64,000 nucleotides of DNA from an uncultured Pelagibacteraceae bacterium (GTDB taxonomy: Bacteria > Pseudomonadota > Alphaproteobacteria > Pelagibacterales > Pelagibacteraceae), in NCBI GenBank assembly GCA_902579465.1, contig CACHGV010000001.1:124001-188000 (forward strand). The letters run 5' to 3'. Every line of letters starts with the position of its first letter. Position 1 is the first letter of the stretch. Below, one piece after another: positions 51,183 through 62,959 of this stretch. Made by a program: the position numbers and the translations under genes. The notes under the pieces were generated by a model. It saw only the letters and a list, made by a program, of their open reading frames with translations, did no database searches and was not told the origin of the DNA.

Positions 51183-52673
51183 TTAAAGTTTCTTCTTTAA
51201 TAATTCATTAATTAATTGAGGGTTAGCTTTTCCACCAGAAGCTTTCATTGCTTGCCCCACAAAAAAACCGAATAGCTTTTCTTTTCCTTGTTTATATTCA
51301 ATGGCTTTTTCTCTGTTATCGTTGATTATTTTATCAATTAATGCCTCTAGTGCTTTTGGATTACTTTCTTGCTTTAACCCTTTTTCCTCAACAATTATTT
51401 GAGGGTCTATGTCACCATCCATCATTAATTCAAATATTGTCTTAGCAATTTTGCCTGAAATAGTTCCGTTTTTAATTAAATTAATCAATTTTGCTAAATT
51501 TTTTGCACTTATTGGACTATGAGCAATTTCAATATTTTTATTATTTAAAACAGCAAATAATTCTCCTGTAATCCAATTTACTGCTAATTTCATATCACGG
51601 TTTTTACCCATTTTAGCAACAACTTCTTCGAAATATTTAGCTGTATCAATATCAGATACTAATATAGTTGCTTCATAAGAAGAAATTTTAAACTCATCAA
51701 TAAACCTTTTCTTTTTGTCATCCGGTAATTCAGGGATTTCAGATTTTAATTGATCAATAAATTCGTCCGTAATTTCTAGTGGAAGTAAATCTGGATCTGG
51801 AAAGTATCTATAATCATGAGCATCTTCTTTAGACCTCATTGACCTTGTTTCATTTTTTTTTGTATCAAAAAGTCTTGTTTCTTGATCTATTTCTTCACCT
51901 TCTTCTATTAAATCAACTTGTCTATTTGCTTCATAAATAATTGCCATTTGCATGAACTTTATAGAATTGACATTTTTTATCTCACATCTTGTTCCTAAAT
52001 CTGTTGAGCCTTTTATTCTTACCGACACATTAACATCAGCTCTCAATGATCCCTCTTGCATATTCCCATCACAAGTTCCTAAATATCTCATAATTGATCT
52101 TAGTTTTTTTATATAAGCATTCACTTCATCTGGTGATCTTAGATCAGGCTTACTAACAATCTCCATTAGAGCTACACCCGATCTATTAAGATCAACTAAT
52201 GTATTACTCGGATCAACATCATGAATACTTTTTCCTGCATCCTGCTCTAAATGTAATCTTTCTATTCCAACATGTTTTTGACCTTCAGGCATATCCAAAA
52301 TAACATTACCCTCACCCACAATTGGATATTTATATTGTGAAATTTGATACCCCTGAGGTAAATCTGCGTAAAAATAATTCTTTCTATCAAAAACAGATTT
52401 ATTATTAATCTTAGCTTTTAAACCAATGCCAGTTTTTATAGCTTGTTTAACACAATATTCATTAATTACTGGAAGCATTCCTGGGAATGCTGCATCAACT
52501 AAACTTACTTGAGTGTTAGGTTCAGCACCAAATTTTGTAGAGGAAGATGAAAAAAGTTTTGAATTTGATGTTACTTGAGCATGGACTTCAAGCCCTATAA
52601 CAACTTCATAAACATTGTCATTTCGCTCAATTAAATATTCCGAATTATTTTTAGACATTATTCTATCCACCAA
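51183..52673 (-). CDS. gatB: Asp/Glu-tRNA amidotransferase subunit B
   Basis: [38 protein letters not shown]. Confidence 0.97.
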   Translation of the reverse strand: MVDRIMSKNNSEYLIERNDNVYEVVIGLEVHAQVTSNSKLFSSSSTKFGAEPNTQVSLVDAAFPGMLPVINEYCVKQAIKTGIGLKAKINNKSVFDRKNYFYADLPQGYQISQYKYPIVGEGNVILDMPEGQKHVGIERLHLEQDAGKSIHDVDPSNTLVDLNRSGVALMEIVSKPDLRSPDEVNAYIKKLRSIMRYLGTCDGNMQEGSLRADVNVSVRIKGSTDLGTRCEIKNVNSIKFMQMAIIYEANRQVDLIEEGEEIDQETRLFDTKKNETRSMRSKEDAHDYRYFPDPDLLPLEITDEFIDQLKSEIPELPDDKKKRFIDEFKISSYEATILVSDIDTAKYFEEVVAKMGKNRDMKLAVNWITGELFAVLNNKNIEIAHSPISAKNLAKLINLIKNGTISGKIAKTIFELMMDGDIDPQIIVEEKGLKQESNPKALEALIDKIINDNREKAIEYKQGKEKLFGFFVGQAMKASGGKANPQLINELLKKKL

Positions 52674-54115
52674 TCAGTTATATTATTTTTATAATTAATT
52701 TTTTCCTCCATTGAATAGGCAATATTTAAAACTGTTTGTTCATCAAACGGTTTACCTATTATTTGTAATCCTAATGGATAATTATTTTTATCTGCACCTG
52801 CTGGTATTGAAATTCCAGGTAAACCCGCAAGATTTACTGGAACAGTAAATATATCATTTAAATACATTGAAACTGGATCATTAGATTTTTCTCCAATTTT
52901 AAATGCAGAACTAGGTGTTGATGGTGTCAAAATAGCATCAACTTTATTATAAGCTTGATCAAAATCTTGTTTAATTAATTGTCTAACCTTTTGAGCTTTA
53001 AGATAGTAAGCATCATAATATCCAGAAGATAAAACATAGGTGCCTATCATTATTCTTCTCTTTACCTCTTCACCAAAACCTTCTGATCTAGTCTTTTCAT
53101 ACATATCAATTAAACTTTCTCCGGAAGATCTTAGACCATATTTAACACCATCATATCTTGCTAAATTAGATGATGCTTCAGCTGGCGCTACAATATAGTA
53201 AGTAGGTAAAGCATAACTTGTGTGGGGTAAAGAAATATCAATTATTTCAGCACCACAATCTTTTGCATATTCAATACCTTTTTTCCAAAGCTTCTCAATT
53301 TCGTCTGGCATCCCATCAACTCTGTATTCTTTTGGAATTCCAATTTTTATACCTTTGATATTTCTTGTTAACTCTGATGAATAATTATTTCTTTTAAAAT
53401 CAATTGAGGTTGAATCTTTTTTATCAAATGATGAGATAACTTCTAAAAGAATGGAGCTATCTTTGACATCTTTGCTCATAGGACCTGCTTGATCTAAAGA
53501 TGATGCAAAAGCAACAATTCCATATCTTGAACAACTGCCATAAGTTGGTTTTAGGCCTACAGTTCCAGTAAAGGAGGCTGGCTGCCTAATAGATCCACCT
53601 GTGTCAGTACCAATTGTTACGGGTGTTAAATTAGCTGCTAAAGCCGATGAAGAACCACCTGATGATCCACCTGGAACTAAATCTTTTGCAATTGGGTTTT
53701 GAACATTACCAAAAAAACTTGTTTCATTAGATGAGCCCATTGCAAATTCATCACAATTAAGTTTGCCGAGTAGAATACCACCTTCATTCCATATATTTTG
53801 TGTTACAGTAGATTCGTAGCTGGGAACAAAATTATTTAAGATATTGCTTCCAGCTGTTGTTCTTACTTCATTTGTACAAAATAGATCTTTTACAGCAATT
53901 GGAATTCCTGGAAGTTTTAAATCAAAGTTTGGTTTGTTATCAAACTCTTTTGAAAGTTTGAGACATTTTTCAAAATTTTCAGTTACGTATGCATTTAGTT
54001 TTTTTGACTTTTCAGATCTATCAACAAAAGATTTTGCAACTTCATTTGATGATATTTTCTTTTCTTTTATATTTTTAATTAATTCAAATAGACTTAAAGA
54101 TGTTATTTCTGTCAT
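52658..54115 (-). CDS. gatA: Asp/Glu-tRNA amidotransferase subunit A
   Basis: [46 protein letters not shown]. Confidence 0.97.
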   Translation of the reverse strand: MTEITSLSLFELIKNIKEKKISSNEVAKSFVDRSEKSKKLNAYVTENFEKCLKLSKEFDNKPNFDLKLPGIPIAVKDLFCTNEVRTTAGSNILNNFVPSYESTVTQNIWNEGGILLGKLNCDEFAMGSSNETSFFGNVQNPIAKDLVPGGSSGGSSSALAANLTPVTIGTDTGGSIRQPASFTGTVGLKPTYGSCSRYGIVAFASSLDQAGPMSKDVKDSSILLEVISSFDKKDSTSIDFKRNNYSSELTRNIKGIKIGIPKEYRVDGMPDEIEKLWKKGIEYAKDCGAEIIDISLPHTSYALPTYYIVAPAEASSNLARYDGVKYGLRSSGESLIDMYEKTRSEGFGEEVKRRIMIGTYVLSSGYYDAYYLKAQKVRQLIKQDFDQAYNKVDAILTPSTPSSAFKIGEKSNDPVSMYLNDIFTVPVNLAGLPGISIPAGADKNNYPLGLQIIGKPFDEQTVLNIAYSMEEKINYKNNITDWWIE

Positions 54116-54432
54116 TACTCAACTACTTTCGGAACAACAAAGAAATCATCATTTTTTTCAGGAGAATTTTTAAGTATCTTTTCTCTTATATTATCGCTAG
54201 TTATCTTGTCTTCTCTGAATCTTAAAGTTGTTTCTGCTATAGAGGTTAATGGTTCAACATTCTCAGTTTTTAGCTCGTTTAATTTTTCAATAAATTCAAA
54301 TATAGAATTCATATCATTTGCCAATTTTTCAGCTTTTTTCTCCTCAAGTGAGATCCTTGCTAATTTTGATATATGTTTTACAGTTTTAAGATCTATCGTC
54401 ATATGGTAAAAAATAATGTCGCAAAGTACCAC
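54115..54432 (-). CDS. gatC: Asp/Glu-tRNA amidotransferase subunit C
   Basis: [34 protein letters not shown]. Confidence 0.93.
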   Translation of the reverse strand: MVLCDIIFYHMTIDLKTVKHISKLARISLEEKKAEKLANDMNSIFEFIEKLNELKTENVEPLTSIAETTLRFREDKITSDNIREKILKNSPEKNDDFFVVPKVVE

Positions 54433-54452
54433 TTAAGTTAAAAATATACAAT

Positions 54453-54908
54453 ATGATCACAATTAATGAATTCAAAAACAAATTATCAAGTGGTTCAAGA
54501 TTATTGGGCATAGATTTAGGCACAAAAAGGATTGGGATTGCAATAAGTGATTATGATCAAAAAATTGCAACTCCCCTTCAAACCTTAGATAAATCTAAAC
54601 AAGGTAAATTAATTGATGAACTAGAAAATATTATTTCGGAATATGACATCAAAGGAATTATTATAGGCAATCCAATAAATATGGATGGTACCTACGGAAA
54701 ATCCTCACAATCAGCAAAAGATATAGCAATCAATATTTCAAATAAAATTGATATTCCTGTGTCTTTGTGGGATGAAAGATTATCTACTGTTGGTGCTTTC
54801 AATTTATCAAGTGAATTAGATATAAATGTCAGTAAAAGAGAGAAAGATATTGATAAGTTTGCAGCAGCTTTTATTTTACAAGGTGCTTTAGATTTTATTC
54901 AAAATTAA
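54453..54908 (+). CDS. ruvX: Putative pre-16S rRNA nuclease (YqgF/RuvX)
   Basis: LLGIDLGTKRIGIAISD, GIIIGNPINMDGTYG, DERLSTVGA. Confidence 0.95.
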   Translation: MITINEFKNKLSSGSRLLGIDLGTKRIGIAISDYDQKIATPLQTLDKSKQGKLIDELENIISEYDIKGIIIGNPINMDGTYGKSSQSAKDIAINISNKIDIPVSLWDERLSTVGAFNLSSELDINVSKREKDIDKFAAAFILQGALDFIQN

Positions 54909-54950
54909 TGGTTGCATAGTTAATACTATATAGCTATAGAGTTAATTTTA

Positions 54951-55892
54951 ATGGCAATTAAATCTAAAAAAGCTATTAAAATATCCCAAAAACATTTATT
55001 AGGTATCCAAAATTTGTCTGTTAATGATGTTAACACTATCCTAAATGAAGCCTCTGAATTCATAGAGTTAAATAAGAGCAAAAATAAAAAAATTGATATT
55101 TTAAAAGGGAAAACTCAAATAAACTTATTTTTTGAACCTTCAACAAGAACACAGAGCTCATTCGAATTAGCAGGAAAAAGGTTAGGTGCAGATGTAATGT
55201 CAATGAATATTACGAATTCTGCTATCAAAAAAGGTGAAACGTTAATTGATACAGCAATGACCCTAAATGCAATGCACCCGGATATTATTGTAATAAGACA
55301 TCAGGACTCAGGTGCATGTAACCTTCTGTCTCAAAAAGTAAATTGTGCAGTATTAAATGCAGGTGATGGTAGAAGAGAACATCCAACACAAGCATTATTA
55401 GATGCTTTAACAATTAAAAATAGAAGAAAAAAAATAGAAGGTCTTAAAATTGCAATATGTGGAGATATACTACATTCAAGAGTAGCAAGATCAAATATTT
55501 ATCTTCTAAACATGTTGGGTGCAGAAGTGAATATCGTAGCCCCTACAAATTTAATGCCAAAAGAAATTGAAAAATTTGGTGTAAATATTTTTTCTGATAT
55601 GAAAAAAGGAGTTAAAGATTGCGACATAGTAATGATGTTAAGATTACAGAATGAAAGAATGACAAGCTCGTTTCTATCATCCAACAGAGAATACTATGAA
55701 TATTATGGCCTAACACCTGATAAAATTAAATATGCTAAAGAGGATGCTTTAATAATGCATCCAGGACCTATGAATAGAGGAATTGAAATTGATACAAACT
55801 TAGCAGACGATATAAACAAAAGTGTAATAAAAGAACAAGTTGAATTAGGTGTAGCAGTAAGGATGGCCTGCTTAAAGATTTTTTGTGAATAA
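54951..55892 (+). CDS. pyrB: Aspartate carbamoyltransferase catalytic subunit
   Basis: [53 protein letters not shown]. Confidence 0.97.
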   Translation: MAIKSKKAIKISQKHLLGIQNLSVNDVNTILNEASEFIELNKSKNKKIDILKGKTQINLFFEPSTRTQSSFELAGKRLGADVMSMNITNSAIKKGETLIDTAMTLNAMHPDIIVIRHQDSGACNLLSQKVNCAVLNAGDGRREHPTQALLDALTIKNRRKKIEGLKIAICGDILHSRVARSNIYLLNMLGAEVNIVAPTNLMPKEIEKFGVNIFSDMKKGVKDCDIVMMLRLQNERMTSSFLSSNREYYEYYGLTPDKIKYAKEDALIMHPGPMNRGIEIDTNLADDINKSVIKEQVELGVAVRMACLKIFCE

Positions 55893-57182
55893 ATGAAAAA
55901 AAAATACTTTATAAATGCAAATATAATTGACCCTCATAATTCCTTGAATGAAATTGGAGGAATAATAATTGGAGAAAATGGAAAAATTGAAGCTGTCGGA
56001 AAAAAAGTAAATACCAATAACATTCCATCTAGAGAAAAAGTAATAGATTTAAATGGAAAATACATATTTCCAGGCATTGTTGATATGCGAGTTTTTGTTG
56101 GTGAACCAGGATATGAATATAAGGAGAATTTTAGAACTCTTAGTGAAGCTGCTTTATCAGGTGGTGTAACATCAGTTGTTACAATGCCTAATACAAACCC
56201 GGTAATTGATAATGTCTCAATTGTCGATTTTCTTAAAAGAAGAGGAAGGGATAAATCAAAAATTAATATTTATCCAACGGCTGCATTAACAGTAAAAGCA
56301 GAGGGAGAAAATATGACTGAATTTGGCTTATTACAGAGTAAGGGAATAATTGGTTTTACGGATGGAGTAAAAACAATTCAAAATCCTAGAATTATGAATA
56401 GGATTATGAATTCAGCATCAGATTTAAAATCTTTAATAATACAACATGCAGAAGATGCAGAATTATCAAAAGATGGAATGATTAATGATGGCATCATAGC
56501 AACAAAGCTTGGTCTCCAGGGAATTCCAATAAGTGCTGAATTGTTAATTATAGAAAGAGACTTAACATTGTTAGAATATAATAGTTGTAGGTATCATATT
56601 TCTCAGATTTCATCTGCAAACTCTGTAGATATAATCAGAGAAAGAAGAAATAAAGTAAACTTCAGCTGTGGTGTTTCAATAAACAATCTATCATTAAATG
56701 AAAATGACATTGGTGATTTCAAAACTTTTTTAAAATTATCACCTCCTTTAAGAACAGAAACTGATAGAAACGCTTTAGTTCAAGGATTAAAAGATGAAAC
56801 AATTGATGTTATTGTTTCTGATCATAAACCAGAAGATGAAGAAAATAAAAGATTAACTTTTGCTCAGGCAGAAACTGGCGCATCTGGAATTGAAACTTTA
56901 TTACCTTTAAGCTTAGAATTATATCACAATGGATCTGTAGAGCTGGAAACTATAATAAAGGCTTTAACATCAAAACCAGCAGAAATACTTAAAATAAATA
57001 AAGGTAACTTATCGATAGGAAATGATGCAGATTTTTGTATCGTAGATATAAATAAACCTTGGGTAGTTAGAAAAGAGAAATTGATATCAAAATCCAAAAA
57101 TACCCCTATTGAAGACAAAAAACTTCAAGGTAAAGTAATAAGTACGTTTGTTAATGGTGAAGAATTATTTAAATCTGAATAA
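55893..57182 (+). CDS. pyrC: Dihydroorotase-like protein (probably the non-catalytic PyrC' type)
   Basis: Amidohydrolase fold motifs, but FPGIVDMRVFVGEPG in place of DxHxH. Confidence 0.9.
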   Translation: MKKKYFINANIIDPHNSLNEIGGIIIGENGKIEAVGKKVNTNNIPSREKVIDLNGKYIFPGIVDMRVFVGEPGYEYKENFRTLSEAALSGGVTSVVTMPNTNPVIDNVSIVDFLKRRGRDKSKINIYPTAALTVKAEGENMTEFGLLQSKGIIGFTDGVKTIQNPRIMNRIMNSASDLKSLIIQHAEDAELSKDGMINDGIIATKLGLQGIPISAELLIIERDLTLLEYNSCRYHISQISSANSVDIIRERRNKVNFSCGVSINNLSLNENDIGDFKTFLKLSPPLRTETDRNALVQGLKDETIDVIVSDHKPEDEENKRLTFAQAETGASGIETLLPLSLELYHNGSVELETIIKALTSKPAEILKINKGNLSIGNDADFCIVDINKPWVVRKEKLISKSKNTPIEDKKLQGKVISTFVNGEELFKSE

Positions 57183-57757
57183 TGGATTATATAATAACAG
57201 CTTTGGTATCTTATCTATTTGGCTCTATTCCTTTTGGATATCTTTTCACAAAAATTTTACTTAAAAAGGATATTAGAAATGTAGGATCAGGTAATATCGG
57301 TGCCACAAATGTTTTAAGAACTGGCAACAAATCATTAGGTTATTCAACACTTGTTTTGGATATAGCAAAAGCTGTTGTGCCTGTTATCTTTATAAAGCTC
57401 AATTATCCTGATCTAGTTTATATATCAGCTCTTTGTGCATTTTTAGGACATTTATTCCCTATTTGGCTAAAATTTAAAGGCGGCAAAGGTGTTGCAACTC
57501 TTGTTGGGATTTTGCTTTCAATAAATATTTATTATGCAATAGTTTTTGGTATTGTTTGGATTTTAACTTTTTTAATATCAAAATATTCATCTCTATCCTC
57601 ATTGTTCGCCTCAATTTCAATACCAATCTACCTATTAATCATTGATAATGGTAATATAATTTTTTTTATTATTATATTTGTTTTAATTTTTTATACACAT
57701 CGAGAAAATATAAAAAGATTAATAAACAAAGAAGAAAGCAAGAGTAAAATTTATTAA
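57182..57757 (+). CDS. plsY: Glycerol-3-phosphate acyltransferase PlsY
   Basis: YLFGSIPFGYLFTK, DIRNVGSGNIGATNVLRTGNK, FKGGKGVAT. Confidence 0.96.
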   Translation: MDYIITALVSYLFGSIPFGYLFTKILLKKDIRNVGSGNIGATNVLRTGNKSLGYSTLVLDIAKAVVPVIFIKLNYPDLVYISALCAFLGHLFPIWLKFKGGKGVATLVGILLSINIYYAIVFGIVWILTFLISKYSSLSSLFASISIPIYLLIIDNGNIIFFIIIFVLIFYTHRENIKRLINKEESKSKIY

Positions 57758-57794
57758 TTTGACAGATTAATAGTTATAAGTAGTTTGACTAATT

Positions 57795-60356
57795 ATGAAT
57801 CTTGTAATTGTTGAAAGTCCTGCAAAAGCTAAAACTATAAATAAATATCTAGGTACAAATTACACCGTGTTAGCAAGTTATGGTCATATTAGAGACCTAC
57901 CATCAAAAAATGGTTCTGTTGATCCAGAAAATTCTTTTAAAATGATTTGGGAAGTAGATAGTTTCTCAAAAAAATATTTAAAAGAAATTACTGATACAGC
58001 CAAAAACTCAGAAAAGATTATTTTAGCTACTGACCCAGATCGAGAAGGTGAAGCAATAGCTTGGCATGTAAAAGAGTTTTTAAATGAAAAAAAACTTCTT
58101 AAAGATAAAAAAATAGAACGTGTAGTTTTTAATGAAATAACAAAAAAAGCTGTAACAAACGGAATAGACAATCCAAGAAATATAGAAAATGAACTTGTAG
58201 ATGCCTATATGGCAAGAAGAGCGTTAGACTATTTAGTTGGTTTTAATATATCACCAATTCTGTGGACGAAATTACCAGGATCTAAATCAGCAGGAAGAGT
58301 GCAATCTGTAGCTCTTAGATTGTTAACTGAGAGAGAGCATGAAATAGAAATTTTTAAACCAGAAGAATTTTGGACACTTAATTTAAATTTCTTAACAAAG
58401 GAAAATTTAAATATAAATACATCTATTACTCAATTAGATGGTAAAAAGATTGAAAAATTCTCATTTAGAAATAAGGTTGATATTAATAACGCATTAGATT
58501 TAATCAAAAATAAAAAATATAATATTACAGATATAACCTCTAAAATTTACACAAGAAACCCGTTAGGTCCTTTTACTACTTCTACTTTACAACAAACATC
58601 ATCTAGTAAACTGGGTTTTGGGGCATCTAGGACTATGCAAATCGCACAAAGATTATATCAAGGTATTGATATTGATGGTGAAACTGTTGGATTAATTACT
58701 TATATGCGTACAGATGGAACAAATATTTCTAAGGAAGCTGTAACTACTTTTAGAAATTTCATTACTCAGAATTATGGTGAAACATATTTACCACCCTCGC
58801 CTTTAAATTATTCAGGTAAAAAGGCAAAAAATGCACAAGAAGCACATGAAGCTATTAGACCAACAGAAATCACTCGTGTCCCTGAAGAAATGAAAAAATA
58901 TTTGAGTTCAGATCAATACAAACTTTACAATTTAATATGGTCAAGATCATTATCCTCACAAATGGAGTCAGCAAAGTTTGATAGAAAAACTATAACAATT
59001 GTATCCGAAGATAATAAAAATATATGTAAAGCAAGCGGTTCAACTTTAAAATTTGATGGTTTTTTAAAGGTCTCAAGATTAGATGAAAATAAAGATGATG
59101 AAAATATATTGCCAGATGTTGATAAAGGTAATGTAGAGTTTAAAGACCATACAGATGAACAACATTTCACGCAACCACCGCCAAGGTATTCTGAAGCAAG
59201 TCTTGTTAAAAAGTTAGAGGAATTAGGAATTGGAAGACCTTCAACATACGCTAGTATCATATCAGTTATCTCAAATAGAGGTTATGCAGATATAGAAAAT
59301 AAAAGATTTTTTCCAACTGATAGAGGTAAATTACTCTCTGCATTTCTTGAAAAATTATTTTCAAAATATGTTGATTATGATTTTACAGCAAAAATGGAAG
59401 ATCAATTAGACGATATTACAGCTGGCAAAGAAAATTGGATTAAGGTCTTGGAGGAATTTTGGAAAGATTTTAATTTAAATGTAGCGGATGTTAAAGAAAA
59501 GCGGACTAGAGAAGTCTTAGATATGCTCAACGAAAGTTTAGGCTCATTAATATTTGAAGTAGATAAAGACGGAAAAATTAATAGAAAATGTAAATTATGT
59601 GATAGTGGTCAATTAAGTTTAAAAAATAGTTTTCGTGGTGGTGCTTTTATTGGATGTTCAAATTATCCAGATTGTAAATTTACACGTCCTCTTTCAAAGT
59701 CAAAAGCTGCTCAACAATTGACTTTAGCAGATCCAAAATTAATTGGTCGAAATGATAGTGGTAAAGACATATATTTAAAAAATGGAAGATTTGGTCCCTA
59801 TCTTCAATATGAAAAAGAATTTGATAATGTTGTAGAAACTAAAAAGAAAAAGAAAAAATTAAAAAAAGATGAAAATAATTTTAAAAATGTATCTATACCT
59901 AAGGGAATTGACATTAAAAGTATAGATTTAGAAAGAGCCAAATATTTATGTTCGCTACCAATTAGTCTAGGTAAAAATCCTGATAATGATAAAGATATTA
60001 CAGTAAATGTTGGTCGTTTTGGACCATATTTAAAGTGTGAAAATAAATCAGCTCGTTTAGAAAATGTTGAGGAAATTTTTAGTATAGGTCTTAATAGAGC
60101 TGTTACTTTAATAGCAGAAGCAAAACCTGGTAGAATTTCGTCATCTTTAATTAAAGATCTTGGCCAGCACCCTGAAGATAAAAAACCTGTGAGAATTATG
60201 AAAGGTCAATATGGGCCATATATTAAATACAAATCATTAAATGCAACAATACCTGAGGAAAAAGACCCAATTGAATTAACCATGGAAGAAGCTCTTATTT
60301 TAATTGAGAAAAGAAAAGAATACGATAGGAATAAAAAGAAAAAGAAAGGTAAATAA
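57795..60356 (+). CDS. topA: DNA topoisomerase I
   Basis: MNLVIVESPAKAKTINKYLG, DPDREGEAIAWH, GLITYMRTDGT. Confidence 0.98.
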   Translation: MNLVIVESPAKAKTINKYLGTNYTVLASYGHIRDLPSKNGSVDPENSFKMIWEVDSFSKKYLKEITDTAKNSEKIILATDPDREGEAIAWHVKEFLNEKKLLKDKKIERVVFNEITKKAVTNGIDNPRNIENELVDAYMARRALDYLVGFNISPILWTKLPGSKSAGRVQSVALRLLTEREHEIEIFKPEEFWTLNLNFLTKENLNINTSITQLDGKKIEKFSFRNKVDINNALDLIKNKKYNITDITSKIYTRNPLGPFTTSTLQQTSSSKLGFGASRTMQIAQRLYQGIDIDGETVGLITYMRTDGTNISKEAVTTFRNFITQNYGETYLPPSPLNYSGKKAKNAQEAHEAIRPTEITRVPEEMKKYLSSDQYKLYNLIWSRSLSSQMESAKFDRKTITIVSEDNKNICKASGSTLKFDGFLKVSRLDENKDDENILPDVDKGNVEFKDHTDEQHFTQPPPRYSEASLVKKLEELGIGRPSTYASIISVISNRGYADIENKRFFPTDRGKLLSAFLEKLFSKYVDYDFTAKMEDQLDDITAGKENWIKVLEEFWKDFNLNVADVKEKRTREVLDMLNESLGSLIFEVDKDGKINRKCKLCDSGQLSLKNSFRGGAFIGCSNYPDCKFTRPLSKSKAAQQLTLADPKLIGRNDSGKDIYLKNGRFGPYLQYEKEFDNVVETKKKKKKLKKDENNFKNVSIPKGIDIKSIDLERAKYLCSLPISLGKNPDNDKDITVNVGRFGPYLKCENKSARLENVEEIFSIGLNRAVTLIAEAKPGRISSSLIKDLGQHPEDKKPVRIMKGQYGPYIKYKSLNATIPEEKDPIELTMEEALILIEKRKEYDRNKKKKKGK

Positions 60357-60817
60357 TGTCAATTGATGATAAATTAAATGAAATGGGTTTGGTTTTGCCT
60401 AAAGCAACTGATCCAGTTGGTTCGTATGTTGCTACAAAAATTACTGGAACTTTACTTTATATTTCTGGACAAATATCGATCGATGCTGAAGGTCAATTGA
60501 TTATAGGGAAAGTTGGAAAAGACTTTAATACAGAGCAAGCTTACAAAGCTGCTGAAAGGTGTGCATTAAGTATTATTTCTCAAGCTAAAAAAGCTTGTGG
60601 AGGCGATTTATCAAAAATAAAATCCTGTATAAAGTTAACAGGATTTGTTAATTCAACTGATGATTTTATTGAGCAACCAAAAGTGATTAATGGAGCATCT
60701 GATTTGATAAAAAAAGTGTTTGGTGACAATGGCACTCACACAAGAGCTGCAGTAAGTACTAATAGTTTACCACTCGGTGTTGCAGTTGAAGTCGATGCTA
60801 TATTTGAAATTAATTAA
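60356..60817 (+). CDS. RidA/YjgF family protein
   Basis: LLYISGQISIDAEGQ...VKLTGFVNSTDDF-like region, AAVSTNSLPLGVAVEVDAIFEI. Confidence 0.9.
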   Translation: MSIDDKLNEMGLVLPKATDPVGSYVATKITGTLLYISGQISIDAEGQLIIGKVGKDFNTEQAYKAAERCALSIISQAKKACGGDLSKIKSCIKLTGFVNSTDDFIEQPKVINGASDLIKKVFGDNGTHTRAAVSTNSLPLGVAVEVDAIFEIN

Positions 60818-62113
60818 CTATCTACCGATACTATAATATTCAATATTATTCTTTTTCATTTTTGCTGGTGAATATAAATTCCTAATATCAAATATTTTAA
60901 ATCTTTTTTTATTATTAATTTTGTTGAAATTTAACTGTTTAAACTCATTCCATTCTGTATGGATAATTATCAGATCACTATTCTTACAAGCACTTTGTAT
61001 ATTATTAAAGTAGATTACTTTTTTTTTATTGAATTCTGATTTTATTCCAGTTGGATCATAATAGGATATTTTAGAACCTTTTTTATTTAGGTAAGGAATA
61101 AGTTTTAATGAAGAAGCCTCTCTCATATCGTCTGTGCCAGCTTTAAAAGTGACACCTAAAAAGGTAATTTTCTTACCTTTAAATTTATTTTTTAATATTT
61201 CCCTAATTCTATTCAATAAGTATTTATATCTGGCGTCGTTAGATTTTACGGTTGATTTAACAATTGATAGATTTGTTTTGAATTTTTTTGAAATTGACAG
61301 TAGAGCCCTTGTGTCTTTAGGAAAACATGAGCCACCATAACCAGGTCCTGCTCTTAAAAATCTTGATCCAATTCTATCATCTAATCCAATTCCAAGAGAA
61401 ATATCCTTAACGTTTACTTTAAGCTTTTCACATAAATTTGCGATTTCATTTATGTATGTAATTTTAGTAGCTAAAAATGCATTAGCAGCATATTTAATTA
61501 ACTCTGCTGCTCTTCTTGATGTATGGAAATAGCGGTTAGTTTTCTTTATTAATGGAAAATACAAATTTTTTAAAATATTGTTTGCTTTTTTACTCCCAGT
61601 ACCAATTACAACTCTATCAGGATACATAAAATCTCTTATTGCCTCACCTTCTCTTAAGAATTCAGGATTTGATACTACATCGAATTTGTTTTTATTATTT
61701 TTTGAATTTAATAAATTTTCAATTTTATCACCTGTAGTGACGGGTACTGTTGATTTAATTATAATAATTTTATATTTGTTTAAATTTTTTTTAATATCAT
61801 TTGCAACTTGAAAAACATAATTTAAGTCAGCATTGTAAGTTTTCTTTTTTGGGGGTGTGCCCACACAAATAAAAATAATGTCCGCCTTCCGAACGGATAT
61901 AGATAAATTTGTAGTAAACTGAAGTCTATTTTGTTTTACATTTCTTCTAATTAATTCTTCTAATCCAGGTTCATAAATTGGTATGATCCCTCTTTTTAGG
62001 TTTTCAATCTTTTGTTTGTTTATATCTACACAAATTACCTTATTTCCTAACTCAGAAAAGCATGCTCCACTAACTAAACCAACATAACCTGAACCTATAA
62101 TACAAATTTTCAT
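60818..62113 (-). CDS. ugd: UDP-glucose 6-dehydrogenase
   Basis: MKICIIGSGYVGLVSGACFSELG, NPEFLREGEAI, GPGYGGSCFPKDTRAL. Confidence 0.96.
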   Translation of the reverse strand: MKICIIGSGYVGLVSGACFSELGNKVICVDINKQKIENLKRGIIPIYEPGLEELIRRNVKQNRLQFTTNLSISVRKADIIFICVGTPPKKKTYNADLNYVFQVANDIKKNLNKYKIIIIKSTVPVTTGDKIENLLNSKNNKNKFDVVSNPEFLREGEAIRDFMYPDRVVIGTGSKKANNILKNLYFPLIKKTNRYFHTSRRAAELIKYAANAFLATKITYINEIANLCEKLKVNVKDISLGIGLDDRIGSRFLRAGPGYGGSCFPKDTRALLSISKKFKTNLSIVKSTVKSNDARYKYLLNRIREILKNKFKGKKITFLGVTFKAGTDDMREASSLKLIPYLNKKGSKISYYDPTGIKSEFNKKKVIYFNNIQSACKNSDLIIIHTEWNEFKQLNFNKINNKKRFKIFDIRNLYSPAKMKKNNIEYYSIGR

Positions 62114-62925
62114 AATTTAGCAATCTCTAATGTTGATTTAATATATCCATCCATTGAACCACAATCTAAATATTTACCTGAAAATTTGTGTCCCACAAAT
62201 AGAAATTTATTATCAATCATTGTCCTAATTGAGTCAGTAATATGTATCTCACCACCTTTTCCCTTTTTTTGTTTTTTAAGAATTTCAAATATATCTTTGT
62301 TCAATATATATCTTCCAATAACAGCGTTGTTAGAAGGTGCTTCTTTAGTGGTCGGTTTTTCAATAACATCTGATATTACAAAATTTTTTTTGTCAATTTT
62401 TTTGTATATCGAGTATATGCCCCAACGATTTACATTATTTTTCTTTACAGTCATGCTAGCCATGACAGACGCTTTATATTTCTTATGTAATTTGATCATA
62501 TCTTTTGAGCAATTCTTCTTCATAATTAAATCATCAGGAAGCAACATTAAGAAATATCTATTTTTAATAAATTTTTTAGTTTTTAAGACCGCATCACCAG
62601 TACCTAAAGGTTTATTTTGATATACAAATTTAATTTTTTTTTTATATTTTAAAATTTTTTTATATTCATTGATTATTCGTGGGTCTTTTTTTTTTTTAAT
62701 TATTGATTTATAAAAATCATCATTATAAAAATATTTTTTTATTATTTCTTTTTTCTTAGAAATAATGAAAATTATTTCACTAATACCAGCATCTATGCAC
62801 TCATCAAGAATATATTCTATACCAGGTTTACCATTTATTGGTAATAGCTCTTTAGCAAAAACGCTAGTTAAAGGCAAAAGTCTTGTACCTAGTCCTGCTA
62901 GTGGAATAATGGCTTGTTTAATCAT
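62110..62925 (-). CDS. galU: UTP-glucose-1-phosphate uridylyltransferase
   Basis: AIIPLAGLGTRLLPLTSVFAKELLPI, NKPLGTGDAVL, DVIEKP. Confidence 0.95.
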   Translation of the reverse strand: MIKQAIIPLAGLGTRLLPLTSVFAKELLPINGKPGIEYILDECIDAGISEIIFIISKKKEIIKKYFYNDDFYKSIIKKKKDPRIINEYKKILKYKKKIKFVYQNKPLGTGDAVLKTKKFIKNRYFLMLLPDDLIMKKNCSKDMIKLHKKYKASVMASMTVKKNNVNRWGIYSIYKKIDKKNFVISDVIEKPTTKEAPSNNAVIGRYILNKDIFEILKKQKKGKGGEIHITDSIRTMIDNKFLFVGHKFSGKYLDCGSMDGYIKSTLEIAKL

Positions 62926-62959
62926 AAAGATAACTTATTTATAAATATATATTTATAAT

